From Ignelater luminosus (Eukaryota > Arthropoda > Insecta > Coleoptera > Elateridae): 64,000 bases of DNA. Shown one piece after another: positions 11,139 to 21,849 of this stretch. The stretch is taken from assembly GCA_011009095.1 (NCBI GenBank), contig VTPC01006054.1, positions 1-64,000 on the forward strand, read 5' to 3'. The number at the start of each line of letters is the position of its first letter. Position 1 is the stretch's first letter. Under the pieces are notes generated by a model that was given only the letters and a program-made list of their open reading frames with translations, was not told where the DNA came from and did not search any database. The position numbers were made by a program, and so were the translations under genes.

Positions 11139-11199
11139 GTTTCTAATGGTATGTTTCACTGTTATGGCAACAGTGTGATCACCCTCTCAATGATGGAGT

Positions 11200-13871
11200 T
11201 TTACTCCAAAGTCCGTAAATAATTAGCATATTGTGAAAGGTAAGTCGTCCTATATGTTTCCCTCAGCTGCCGTTACGGCAATCAATTTTTAACTGTTTAC
11301 TAATTTCCAACATAAATCATCATAAAATAATGAAAATAGTATTGCGTACGTTAGTCTAACCTTAATCTTTTTGATCGCAAATGGCTGCTAATAGGAAGAC
11401 CTACCTTTCACAGCACGTTTTTCTCTAAAATGTGTCCAGGAAAGTATGTAACAAATGGAAAAAATTATTTATCAGTTTTTCAGGAAATTTATTTAATACA
11501 GGGTGACCCAACGAAAATGAAACAGACGGAATAACTTCCACAAAAATAATTTTTAGAAAAAACGCAAAACCCGTCGATTTGTATTGGGAGAGAAGGGTTG
11601 ATGTCCGGGTCACGTCGAAAAATGTTAATAAATTTCGAAGTGTCCTTTAACGCGATAATAATTCAATAAATGCGTCAGGCGATCAGCAAACTTATTTAGT
11701 AATAAAAGTTCTCGTTTTCAATGCTTTACTAAAAATGAATGCTTGTGTTCAAGAACAGTTAGCACGATGACGTGATGCTAATGAAAAAGCTCACATACCA
11801 ACCGATAAGAAGCTGTACAATTTCTGTGCAAAAAACATAAACCATGTTGGCAGAAGTATCTTTTTTTACAAAACAAGGATTAACAAGAAATAGTATTGTG
11901 ATCTCAAATCAACCTAAAATTAACTGCCAAGATTGTATACAGGGTGAAAATGGCCATGGCCAACCCTTACGCAAAAAGATCGCGAACAGCATGTATGTTT
12001 AGGTTATAGTATTCTAAATGACAGCTAGAGCCTACTTGTACCGTTCAATAAATTCGGATCACTCCAGAATTAAGGCTGTTTGACATTATCCTTTTTTCTA
12101 CCTATTTTTTAAGATCAAACTTGAATCTATTTTTATCTTAGAATACAACCTAGTTGCGAACCAAGTTTTGGCCATTTAACATGAAGTTTACTGAGGTTAA
12201 TTTTGTCAAGTTCATTGAACAGTGCTGCCACACCAACCTACAAAGTTTTGGACGTTTTGCATTTTATCTACCTTAACCTCTATTTATATCTCAGTTCTTA
12301 CATAAAGTTTGTGTTTACAACCAACTGCTATTCGTTTAGTTATGTGTTGCAATGTTGAATAAGAAAGCTAAAAAGCTATTTTATCATCGTCAACAGTTGG
12401 TAATTGTGAAACATTGTTTAGTGCGCAAGTCTAGGATAGAATTTAGCATCAAAATAGGTCCGGATCTAGTTTTCAATCTACTTTTTGGCAGTTTTTAGGA
12501 TGAAACAAGGACGGCATTTCACATTATAAGGAACCGTCCTAGACGTCTAGGTTCTATTTATAGCGAAAAAAAAGGTTGAAAATAAAATAATGTCAATCAG
12601 ACTTTAAACGTATGTCGAGATGCACGAATTGCTACATGCATTGAACTTTTTAGGTTATACACGTTTTTCCAAATGTCAGAACTATTAAGAGGAAGATTAT
12701 TATTAACACAAAACAAATATTCATATTAAACTATTATCAATCCTTATGTGGGTATTTTTAATTACCAATTGTCATTCACAGTTACGTTTATTTTGAATTT
12801 TATAAGAAAAAGTTTAGCAATTCTAATTAATATGAGGTTATCAACCTGACTTTGTTTTTACACTGTAAAAATCACAGGTAAAAATAGGGAGAACGCAAGA
12901 TCTACTTTGAATTGTATAATTTAAAAACGAACAATAAAGTGAGACAACGAAATTTTGATGGATGGCAATTTGTAATTCAGTAAGATAATGTATTTCCTAT
13001 TAATAAATTAGTTCAATAAAAGCATTTTGTTATTATGTATCGATTGAAAGGACACGGCGTCGAGGCGTCGCGGCGTCATCACTACTTTGTCTCACTTGAT
13101 GTGCCCTTGCGGCTTAGTTAGTTGTACGCCACGCTGTTTACGTGAAAGTCTTAGTTTTTTGTTAAAGAAATCAATGTGCGTAAGTGCATACTGTATATAG
13201 ATACAATTTTTAAATAAAGCAGGAATCATTTTATTTAAAATTTCTGCTTGTTAGTCGTTGTGTTTGTGAACAACACTGAGGAATTCTTTACAAAAAAAGT
13301 ATTGACTTACAGCAAAAGTAAGAAGGTCCATATCCTAAAAATACATGTTGTATATTTAAAGATCATGAAATTGAGAAAAAGATGCTTAAATTCTACAGCA
13401 GTAAAATCTTGGCCATGTTTGATAGTGTAATACTGACTGGAACTGTGTAATGCAAGCTTTAGCTTTCAAAGTTAGGTTATGTGATTCTGAAAAGTTCAAA
13501 TGACAGATATTGTTGCCTCTTCTATTAATTAAGAACGTAAAGATTTAAAGTACCCAAGAAAATACAAAGCTAATAATTGCAGATGAATTAAAAATAAAAA
13601 AAAAACTGTTAAAGATCTGAGCAATAAAATTCTTGTGAAAATTGCCAACACTGCATTTATGACGTTAGTATAACCTAAAATAACTTGAAGGTTATATTTG
13701 ACATTGATTAATGTCAATGTCATATTCTGCATAATGAAATTGAACGACATAGATAAATATAAAATATAAACATGGAGTCAATTAAACAAAATTACTTTTT
13801 ATTAATAAAGAAAAAAACTTTTTTTAAAGGTACAAACAAAGTTTTATGTTTATGGATTATTATTTGTATTG
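11200..13871. other. gene-poor stretch, no supported gene
   Basis: Only short chance open frames occur here. 'acagggtg' words near 11500 and 11939 resemble ends of dispersed repeats but could not be paired. A small GC-rich 'cggcgtcgaggcgtcgcgg' patch sits at 13056. I see no domain, tRNA or convincing splice-supported exon. Confidence 0.6.
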
Positions 13872-14774
13872 TTATTCTGCATCCGGTGCTATAGTTTCTC
13901 TTTCATTACTGTTAGTAACAGTTGTAGTGCTAACTGTCGCAGCAGCATTACCCGAACTATTATCAGTTCTCTCATTCATTCCACTATTAACTAAATTTCT
14001 ATTATCAGTATGTATTTGAATTTGAGTCTCGTCAGCTGACGATGATACTATTGATTCGTAATTAGGTAAAGTATTTGAATTTGCCTGTTGGGGATCATTC
14101 ATTCTGTACATAGAATTATAAGTAGGAGGTGGTCCATAATACGTATAAAGGGGACAGAATTTTGGTGGTGGTATGTTAAGTATGTTTGATGGAAGAATAG
14201 AACTGTAACTGGGAGGATCACCAAGAGCGTTTCCTACAAAATAACGTAGTTCTAATAATATAAATTTTATTGATACTCTTCAACTTACTATTTCGGAAGG
14301 AAACGAACAGTCTGTCTAAAATTATATTGTCTTCGTAATCTCCAAGATTGTCATTACCGTTATTATTATTGTTACCATTATTTCTTCTGGTATTACATTC
14401 TGTCCTTGAAGTACGATCAAAATTATTAACACATCTTCTCCTGCTACAACGAAAATGTGGATAACCACAAGAATTGTGCGAAGACCCTGCCACTTCCCTA
14501 ACTGCTCTTGCTTGAACGGAGCGTGGTTTTCTACAAAGCCAGCTTCCACCAGAAATAATTCCAAATACAATTAAGAAAAGTAACCTAAAAACAAATAATT
14601 AATTATCAGCAATCTTTCTACAGCATTATTTAGATACCAATAGTACCAAACTTGATAGATTTGATATGGCCCATTTAGGCAGCATCCTTGAGAACAGCAC
14701 GTTTCTTTTTTGTAACATGTATAAAACTTAGTTTTCGGCACGGGTGGGGGAAAACTGCAATAAATAATTTGGGC
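13872..14774 (-). CDS. WBP1/VOPP1-like membrane protein with PPxY motifs (5'-incomplete)
   Basis: On the minus strand, join 14774-14638, 14584-14289, 14233-13872; all junctions are GT-AG with matching phases, giving 264 codons plus stop. The order is: a Cys-rich extracellular part (YTCYKKETCCSQGCC), a membrane segment (WYYWLLFLIVFGIISGG), a basic cytoplasmic patch, then a Pro/Tyr tail with PPSY, PPTY and LPNY. A CC-x-x-x-CC cluster directly before a Trp/Tyr-flanked helix and cytoplasmic PPxY motifs is the signature of the WBP1/VOPP1 family, adaptors on late-secretory or lysosomal membranes that recruit WW-domain proteins such as Nedd4-type ubiquitin ligases. Asn runs in the tail are insect-like low complexity. 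The signal-peptide exon upstream of 14774 was not identified. A Shisa-like protein is the main alternative. A poly(A) signal is present on this strand at about 13800. Confidence 0.7.
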
Positions 14775-14959
14775 CTGAAATGAATTCCTTAATGAAGATT
14801 TTGTTATTAAGTTAGGATATTTACGTGAATATAAGACATTTCAGATTAACGTACAAAAAGATGTTGACACAGGTTTGAGGATTAAAGGAATTTTGGCAAT
14901 ACTTAAATGTAATTAAGTTTTGACATATTGATTGGTTTTTGTTATACTTACTTGAATAA

Positions 14960-15157
14960 TTGCATAAGTTGCTTTTTTATCTTAAACTTTCTATTATCAT
15001 TTTCCTTATCATCTTATTACCCAGTGTCCAAAGTGGTCTGCAGGTAAGAAATCTCTTCAGCAGTGAGTTGACTTCAGAAAGAATAAAAAGGAATACAGAG
15101 AAGACAAGAAAAAGTAAAAATGAAGAAGTCTTTAAAAAGATCTGGAGATATGGTTAA
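14960..15157 (+). CDS. candidate small secreted peptide (signal peptide + dibasic site)
   Basis: A 65-aa frame opens with a textbook signal sequence: basic start MHKLLFYLK, hydrophobic core LSIIIFLIILLP, and small residues at the predicted cut (SVQS|G). After it come a Lys-Arg site (ERIKR) and a C-terminus ending IWRYG before the stop, where the terminal Gly could serve for amidation. 'ctgcag|gtaaga' at 15041-15045 is also a good splice donor, so the first exon may end there instead. It lies head-to-head with the WBP1-like gene. I recognise no family, and chance hydrophobic frames occur in AT-rich DNA. Confidence 0.3.
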   Translation: MHKLLFYLKLSIIIFLIILLPSVQSGLQVRNLFSSELTSERIKRNTEKTRKSKNEEVFKKIWRYG

Positions 15158-15199
15158 GAAGAAGAAATCTGGAGATAAGAGTGGAAATCTAAACATAGA

Positions 15200-15950
15200 A
15201 CTTAGTTTCATTAGGTATTGCGTTTAAACCTAAATGTATGTGGATTGCAAATGCAGAACTCAAGAGCTAGAATATTGTTGAGTATCGAGACTAGGTGCAC
15301 TGAGAACACACAGGGTTAAAACAGCATTTTATCCTCCTATCTGCTCAAGTTATATTTCCACTTGTTACAATTGAACTCAACCTGTTCCGTCGCCTTGTGG
15401 AGAACAGCGAAGACATTGCATTGATAAGGTGCCTTCATTGCTTCCCTATTCATCACCATGAAGCAACTTATCATTCTTATTGGTGTCTTTTACTTCAGAT
15501 GTCCTTTGGGTTTAGAGGATTCAGGCCGTCTAAGCATTGGATTTGCGATAGAACATTGAAGAGTGAGACAACCATGCAAACTGCCAACGATATCGCACTT
15601 TGCCGCCCTGCTTGAATCGTTACGCGTTGATGTGGTTTTGCAGAGCGAAATTCCGTCTTTACTATCATTATGCGGGCTATTAACATTGACTAGGTCACCG
15701 TAACTAAATTTTCTACGTTAGCTGAATATCACCAATTTTGAATATTGACGCTTCATCTTCATTTCAGAGGTTAAGTAGGTTGTTTACAATCACACTTACC
15801 CACCAAACATTCGTTTTACGCCTAGGGGATATCCGTGTACTCAAATGCTGTTAGCTGACAAGTGTCCATTTGTTGTGCGTAAGAATAAGAACGTTGTCTG
15901 GAACTCCATCTTGATCATCATTGTCATATTGTCTGGAGATTTAAAACCTT
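15200..15950. other. no supported gene
   Basis: Short frames on both strands here overlap each other, show no recognisable domain and no splice support. Nothing else was noticed. Confidence 0.5.
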
Positions 15951-15959
15951 TGAACATTT

Positions 15960-16690
15960 TAGTCGGGCGTTTACGCGGCCCTGTCGGGTCGTTTAAGCCG
16001 CTCGCGCCTGTCTGGTCGAGATTTAAAACCTTTAAACCTACGAGGGTCGGGTTTTTTAGTCGGGCCTTCATCCGGCCCTGTCGGGCTGTTTGAGCTGCTC
16101 GCGCCTGTCTAGTCGAGATTCAAGACCGTTGAACTTACGAGGACCGGGTTTTTTAGTCAGACTGTTCGGGCCTCTCGGGCCTATCAGACCTGTCGAGCTT
16201 AGAGCCGATCAGAGTTTTTAGGCTTTTTTTGTACTACACCGAAGCAAGACCTTTTTCGTAGTGACTCAGACGGGCTATTTTCGTACTAAATCTCACGGCA
16301 GGATTGTCATACTGATTTGGTCAAACATTATTTTCATACTGAAAGGACAGGAGTAACTTTGCACGGCCTGGCCCACAGATTGGGTTTAGGTCAGGCCGGG
16401 CCTCACTATCTGTTTATCTATCGGGCTGTTTGGGCCTGTTGGGCCGTTCGGGGGTTGTAGACCATTCGGGCCTATCGGTCCTTTCAGTTTTTCGGGTCGT
16501 CCAAGAAGTTATCGGATTTGTTTCGGATCGTGTCAAATTTATCCCCAGTCGGGCCAGGCTTGAGAATTTCAGCCCGTTCAGGGCTCTACTACGAGGTGTC
16601 CACATCACCTGTTCCAAATGCCCATTCTGGGTTCAGAATTCCAGGCTCGTCTAAGGTAACCACCTTTACGGTTTTCACTCGGAAACTTCG
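15960..16690 (+). repeat. CGGGCC-rich minisatellite family, copy B
   Basis: Two partly duplicated blocks ('gtcgggtcgtttaagccgct' and 'gtcgggctgtttgagctgct', about 120 bp apart) are followed by 'cgggctattttcgtacta' and then 9-bp units. A 'caagaagttatcggatttg' segment and 'ttatccccagtcgggcc' close the GC-rich part. The same sequence blocks occur in the same order in the copy near 46.3 kb and in reverse orientation near 34.6 kb. Confidence 0.75.
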
Positions 16691-16699
16691 GTTTTATTA

Positions 16700-17900
16700 A
16701 ACAATGTTAATTTCTCCGTTTTTTTCCAAGACGCCCTGTCTAAAACTCATAATTAAGTTTTCACAGCCACCAAACAATCCAAATCTTTGGCGCGGCAGTA
16801 TTTGCTTGAGTCCAAGGATAGCAATTTATTAAAATAATCACAATCTTCACGTTTAATGCGAAGTCACTGGCAATCACGACTTTCTTTGTCTAGACAACAG
16901 ACGGTCGTCACAAAATTATACGTCAGCAACCATATCAGCTACGAGGCTATTATCGAAAAGCCGCCACATACGAAAGTGGGTGTGGATTCGACGGCTGTGA
17001 CCGAAAAAGACGGTGAATGGTTGAAAAAGGAAAAGGTTAGATAGATACGTACTTGAGTGACCAATCGATACGCGTGAACGTATGTTAACAGAAAATCACT
17101 CGGATGGTATTTGTGTAGTCGACCAGGGTCAACAAATATTGCTAATGCTTATGGGAATCCGCGGTCTAGTTATGTACGTAGCACTAATATCACGTCAAGG
17201 TCGCAGCCGTTGGATCTATAGTTGGTCGTGTCAACTACATTTCTGCGTACAGGTTATAGCTGCTCTTCATATTGTCCATTTGTCTACTGTCTTCTTTTTC
17301 TCGAAAATACCTGCAGGTACCTTTGGTGGCTAAATTAACGTTTATTGGTGACTAGTTAATCGTGACATTCATTAGTCAAGCAGCACACAGAACCAAATTG
17401 GTTCATCAGCAACTCCCCACACAACGTAAAGAATCTTTCTCTCTTTAAAACAGAGCAAAATAAAGAAACAGAGTCAAAATATCAAGTTACTTTTGAAAAT
17501 CGATAAGTGAAGATCAAGCAAGTAAACAACTCAGGGTGGCCGTTTTAAATTCCGTTCTGGGATCTCTTCAATTGAAGTTGAAGTAACATTTCTAGATTTA
17601 TGATGTTTGCTTCCACGTGACCGCAGACAGCTGATGATGTAGATGGTGGTAGTAGTAGCAGTAGCTGCTTGAAATTGATTGTCGTTGCCGGCGTCCTTGG
17701 TGCAGATGATGGTTCGTGATGAGATCCCTGCGGCGATTGAAGTCGGTTGCCGATAAAAATGGAGTACTGACATTTTGGCAAGCAGAGAACTGGCTGAGAA
17801 GGCGGTGGTAAGCGGTTGGTGCGTCGGTGCTCAATTAATGAAAATTTTGTTAACGTTTTATTGTAACGAATCCTAGTGTTTGAATTGCAATGCAGTTGTT
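16700..17900. other. no supported gene
   Basis: The minus-strand frames at 17531-17834 overlap in three registers over a (tgg/tag)n-like low-complexity patch and look accidental. The segment directly precedes the Copia remnant and could include its decayed 5' part, but no gag motif was recognised. Confidence 0.45.
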
Positions 17901-18485
17901 GTTATTGACATAAATATAATAATAATGATAAACAAAAGAATACAAAGAACAAGATCGAGTAAAAATTGTTAAGTGGGTTGTCGATAGCGGGTCAACAGCT
18001 CACTTAACTAATAATCGAGACTTACTAGCCGAATACAAAGAAGCAAATGTAAAAACTCCAGTTGCTAAAAACCAAGAATCCATGAAGGCAAGTCTAGTTG
18101 GGAAGACTGATACACAAACCTGTACCTTGAATGATGTATTATGTGTTCCTAATCTTACTAAACATTTGCTGTTCGTAAAAGCAATAACGAAACCCAGAGG
18201 TGAAATCAGTTTCATTTAAGTCAGGGTTTAATATATAGCACATAAGAAAAATAGAATAAAAATATATATAATGGGCTTTATAAAATAACATATTAAGGGA
18301 AGAAAATAAAGAAACTTCAATAACAGGCAAATTAAAGACAGGCATAAAATCTTAGGACATCTTTCAAAAGAAAATATCAAGAAGTTGAAGGAATAAAACT
18401 AGACAAGAAAAAACTAAAAGAATTTAATAAAATGTGTGAAATTTGCTTGAAGGTAAAGCAAACAGGACAATCATTTTTATCTATA

Positions 18486-18560
18486 ACAGTGTTTTCAACG
18501 TCTGGGTCGCGAAGTCGCTGCAGGGGGGTCGCGGTTACTTAAAGAAATTTAATTTATAAT
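18486..18560 (+). mobile_element. hAT-type terminal fragment ('gggtcgcg' end)
   Basis: 'cagtgttttcaacgtctggg' followed by 'tcgcgaagtcgctgcagggg' and 'ggtcgcgg' resembles the terminal sequence of hAT elements, which begin CAGTG and carry GGGTCGCG words just inside. Only one end is visible, so this is a solo fragment inserted into the Copia remnant. Confidence 0.4.
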
Positions 18561-18620
18561 ACTAAATGTTAAAATATATACCTATACATAATGTGCTTAT
18601 GTATAGTACGTCATTTTATA

Positions 18621-18764
18621 CCGGGTGTACCAAAATGGTTGAGGACAGTTTGAAATTCCCGCGTCGACGTTCAGTAATTTTCGTGGGTTGACGTTGGCAG
18701 TATGTTTTTATTTGACAGAACTTCACAGTGCAGTGCATTACCTCAACCATTTTGGTACAGTTGG
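18621..18764. mobile_element. 144-bp MITE with TATA target duplication
   Basis: The left end 'ccgggtgtaccaaaatggtt' and the complement of the right end 'ccaactgtaccaaaatggtt' share 24-bp inverted repeats with 3 mismatches (both continue 'gagg'). 'tata' occurs on both sides (18617-18620 and 18765-18768). It is non-coding and nested in the Copia remnant. Confidence 0.75.
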
Positions 18765-18967
18765 TATAAGCACAGATTAAATAAAGGTCAGATATTTCAC
18801 TCCCTGTTCCACCAATGTTCCCATTTTTTGTCTCTGCACATTCCCATTTGCAGCTCTGGGAGTTTACCACGCCTACTCTTTTACGCGCGTTTTATGAACA
18901 GTGCATACCACGCTGTGCTGCTTGCGCAGTACATGTCGAAATAGCAAGCTCTGGGAGTTGCTCTAAT

Positions 18968-18992
18968 AGAGAGAGAGAGAGAGAGAGAGAGC
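18968..18992 (+). repeat. (GA)n microsatellite
   Basis: About 12 uninterrupted GA units, just before the Copia RT fragment resumes. Confidence 0.9.
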
Positions 18993-19844
18993 GAGCAATC
19001 GAATTACAAATTTGTTGAAGTGAAATATCTGACTTTTATTTAATCTGTGGTATAAGTAAAAGTACGTCTAGTTAAAAACAGCAGAGGTTGAGAGGGTAGC
19101 AGTATATTATAGATAGAAGCAATAAGAGAAGAGAAAGCTGCACTAAACAAGAACAATACTTGAACCACATTAAACAAAACAAAAATGAAGAATAAAGAAC
19201 CATTAAGTTGTAAGTGGGTTTTTTTTGCATTAAAGAAGACGGAAGATATAAAGCACGATTAGTGGTTAAAGATTTTGAACAGAGGCATGGCACTGATTTG
19301 TTTGAAACGTACTTTCCCGTTTCAAATGTAGACTCCTTAAGAACAATTCTAACATTAGCTGTAAGAAACCATAATCCCATCTTCAAATCTGATATTAAAA
19401 CCGCTTTTCTACATGGCAAAGTAAAAGAAGAAATGTTAATTATGTATTCTCAAGGTTATAACTATAGCTTTATATGGTCTTAAGCAGGCTCCATATAAAT
19501 GGAATGAACAATTTACAAAGGATTAATGTGATTAAACACAGAAAAATGCATTTTGTGCCTCAGATTATGCAAGTGACATTAAAAACAGGAAGAGTACAAG
19601 AGGGTCCATTTCATGGTCTCTAACAAAGTGTTATAACCCTTTCAGGTACTGAAGCGGAATTTATTTCTGCTACTGAATGTTATAATATTACTTGTATTAT
19701 ATACTACCTTATATTTGAAATATTTCATTGAAGAACTGTTGAATATTCAGGTCACTGCCAATATGGATATCGATAATCATAGTACAATACAGTCAATTAG
19801 TTCTTTGGGTGATGGTTACACGTCCTAGCCACACATGCAAAAAT

Positions 19845-20045
19845 TTATTACTAGTGGACTGGTGGTTGTAGCGCTTTACCACGCTTTACTCATGCAAAAC
19901 CAGTTGATGTGAGATAAAGTACAAACACCAAACAAAAAACGATCGCAAATTGAGCTCAATAACAATTTTCCCTCTGCTAGAGGCGTTGTTGTTCAACGTT
20001 AAATTTGACAAGTTTAAACATCAGTTTATAAGTTTGGGGTTATTA
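19845..20045 (+). repeat. half-copy of the foldback element at 20849-21145
   Basis: 'cttgacaagttt'-type ends, 'gcaaattgagctcaat', 'ctgctagaggcg' and 'accaaacaaaa' appear in the same order as in the right arm of the palindrome at 20849-21145. A further short piece lies near 20310-20365. Only one arm is clearly preserved, so this is a decayed member of the family. Confidence 0.65.
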
Positions 20046-20149
20046 AAATTTAAATTAAAAAAAAGTAATTTTAAAAATGTTTTGCTGTTGCATATTGAAC
20101 GCGTTTTTGGGTACTTAACTCTTTATTTCTAATCTGATGATACTAATTA

Positions 20150-20760
20150 CATGACAGAGTTTTTTGGGTTAATCCCAGCTTATTCGAAAAATGGTTACGC
20201 AACCACTACAAAATCTTTTTTATAGCAATTTATAAAATTTACCTAATTGTGAAAGAAAATACTCACCCTCAAACAAACTACAAAAAATCATGAATAACTA
20301 GTATGCAGCAACAAGGCTAGAGACGCTGTTGTTCCACTTCAAATTTGACAAGTTTAAGTGTTTAAATGCCATTTCTCTTGCGTTTTAGAGATAAGTTGTA
20401 TATGTATATATATATTTTTTTGTTCTTATTTCTTTTAATTACAATTACTGCCCAATCTTACAAGTTGGCTTGTTGGCAGTCATAGCAACACGTTGTTAGA
20501 AAGAAACTGTCAAACAAGTGAAAATTGTATATTTTCTTTATTAATTTGTAGTTAAGCCATAGACACAGTCCGTTATTTACAAAAAAGTTTTATCACCATT
20601 ACGGACTATTCGAGTTTTCGTCGGGTGTGAGACATACATGATACGGTTATTTGAGTTCACTCGGTTTATTAGAAACGGTTGCGCAACCACTACCAAATCG
20701 ATTTGACAGCAATTTATAAACAATAATTGTGAAAGTGATGAAGACGACTCCGAGAAAATA
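20150..20760. repeat. direct repeat pair 'ggttrcgcaaccactac'
   Basis: Sequence at about 20175-20260 (ggttacgcaaccactacaaa ... agcaatttataaa ... aattgtgaaag) recurs at about 20665-20735 with the same order and spacing. The pair lies between the half-copy and the full foldback element, so the block may be a segmental duplication of an older insertion. Confidence 0.5.
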
Positions 20761-20848
20761 GGGACCACACTTGTTTTGCAAAAAATAAAGAATAATACGC
20801 AATAACAAGGCAATGATAATTACGTTTTTCTAAAATTTAAATTCTAAT

Positions 20849-21145
20849 AACCTCAAACTTATAAACTGACGTTTAAACTTGTCAAATTTGACGTGGAATA
20901 GCAGCGCCTCTAGCGAGGGTAAACTGTTAATGAGTCCAATTTACGATCGTCTTTTGTTTGGTGTCGGTACTTTGTTTCACATCAACTGGCTTCGTACTCA
21001 TGCAAAGCCAGTTGATTGTGATACAAAGTATCGACACCAAACAAAAGACGACAGCAAATTGAGCTCAATGATTTTCTCTCCGCTAGAGGCGCTGTTGATC
21101 TACGTTAAACTTGACAAGTTTAAATGTCAGTTTATAAGTTGAGGT
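20849..21145. mobile_element. 297-bp foldback element with about 140-bp arms
   Basis: The left arm (from 'aacctcaaacttataaactg') and the right arm (ending 'cagtttataagttgaggtt') are inverted copies over almost the whole element, with a centre of roughly 10-15 bp around 'cgtactcatgc'. It has no coding capacity. The arms differ at roughly one site in seven or eight, so it is not young. Its right boundary coincides with the truncated end of the mariner remnant. Confidence 0.8.
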
Positions 21146-21794
21146 TTTTTCTGATTTCACCGATGACTTCCAGGAAACAAATTGTTGTGCACCAATCAGC
21201 GTTCACAGTTCTTCGGTCCTCTAAAGCTATGGTTGCCACATCTCCAGAAATACGAAAGAAATGAGCGATCTTTGCTTTGCAACACCGTGTGAACGAACAA
21301 CTTTTGGGTTTCGACTCACCTCGAAACATCCACACAGTGGATTGTTGTTTAGTTTCCGGCTCGTATGAGTAGATCCGACTTCGTCACCAGTAACAATGTC
21401 GTACACTAAACTTGAACGACCTCGGTTGAATTTCTTCAGCATTTCTTTGCATCAATTCACACGATTCTGTTTTTCAGCTTTACTCAAATTATGAGTCCAG
21501 CGACTGCAAAGCTTCCGTACGTTTAAATGATCGGTGTAAAATCGTGTGTATTGCTTTCATGTCATGCCCAAGGTGACCCCTATTTCACGGTATGTCATAT
21601 ACCGATATCGCTCAATCATTTCAGGTAAAGCATTAACGTTAGTGGCAACAACAGATGTGGATGGACGATCTTTACGAAATTCATCACTGAGAAAAGAACG
21701 CCTATGCTGGAACTCAGCAAATCAACTATAAACAGTTCTACTTGACGACGCATTGTTTGGGTGTTAAGTTTCTTGGAAAATCGTAAAAAATCAT
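21146..21794 (-). pseudogene. mariner transposase remnant
   Basis: On the minus strand from 21794, translation gives MIFYDFPRNLTPKQC, then frame-shifted pieces of the HTH region (MTYREIGVTLGMT, AIHTILY), EMLKKFNRGRSSLVYDIVTG with the first catalytic-region GDE, then KQQSTVWMFRG and ATIALEDRRTVNADWCTTIC. The order and motifs match insect mariner transposases, about 345 aa when intact. At least three frameshifts and several stops are present. The protein is cut off at 'GEIRKN', before the family's last catalytic Asp, at the edge of the foldback element. Confidence 0.9.
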
Positions 21795-21849
21795 TGCACG
21801 AATATGTTCACACGAGAGTTTCATTTTTCACAAAATTACTTTTTTTAAA

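Larger units (their letters stand above)
10120..11190. repeat. older dispersed repeat interrupted by a Harbinger-like element
   Basis: The left part (10125-10215: 'atcatcaaccag...cgtcaaaatgtatcaaaat') and right part (11045-11190: 'atctccaaatctgaagattt' ... 'ggcaacagtgtgatca') match, in order, an uninterrupted copy at about 40890-41090. In the 10-11 kb copy the two halves are separated by about 820 bp bounded by inverted repeats, so a younger element has landed in an older one. Confidence 0.65.
17960..19800 (+). mobile_element. Ty1/Copia retrotransposon remnant
   Basis: Pieces of one Copia pol appear in the expected order: aspartic protease (WVVDSGSTAHLTNN, about 17972), GAG-pre-integrase (LGHLSKENIKKLK ... 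CEICLKVKQTGQ, about 18354-18470), N-terminal reverse transcriptase (CKWVFF, ARLVVKDFEQRHGTDLFETY, DIKTAFLHGKV; about 19200-19440) and RNase H (ASDYASDIKNRKSTRGSISW, about 19557; then TEAEFISATE, about 19650). Frames shift repeatedly, the integrase is missing and replaced by foreign DNA at about 18486-19020, and most of the RT palm up to RNase H is deleted. It is dead. No LTRs were recognised. Confidence 0.85.

Noticed and set aside
10938..11159. Frame with an Asn homopolymer
   Set aside because: Antisense translation of the (ATT)n microsatellite.
19072..19419. 115-aa minus-strand open frame
   Set aside because: It is the antisense shadow of the Copia reverse-transcriptase fragment.
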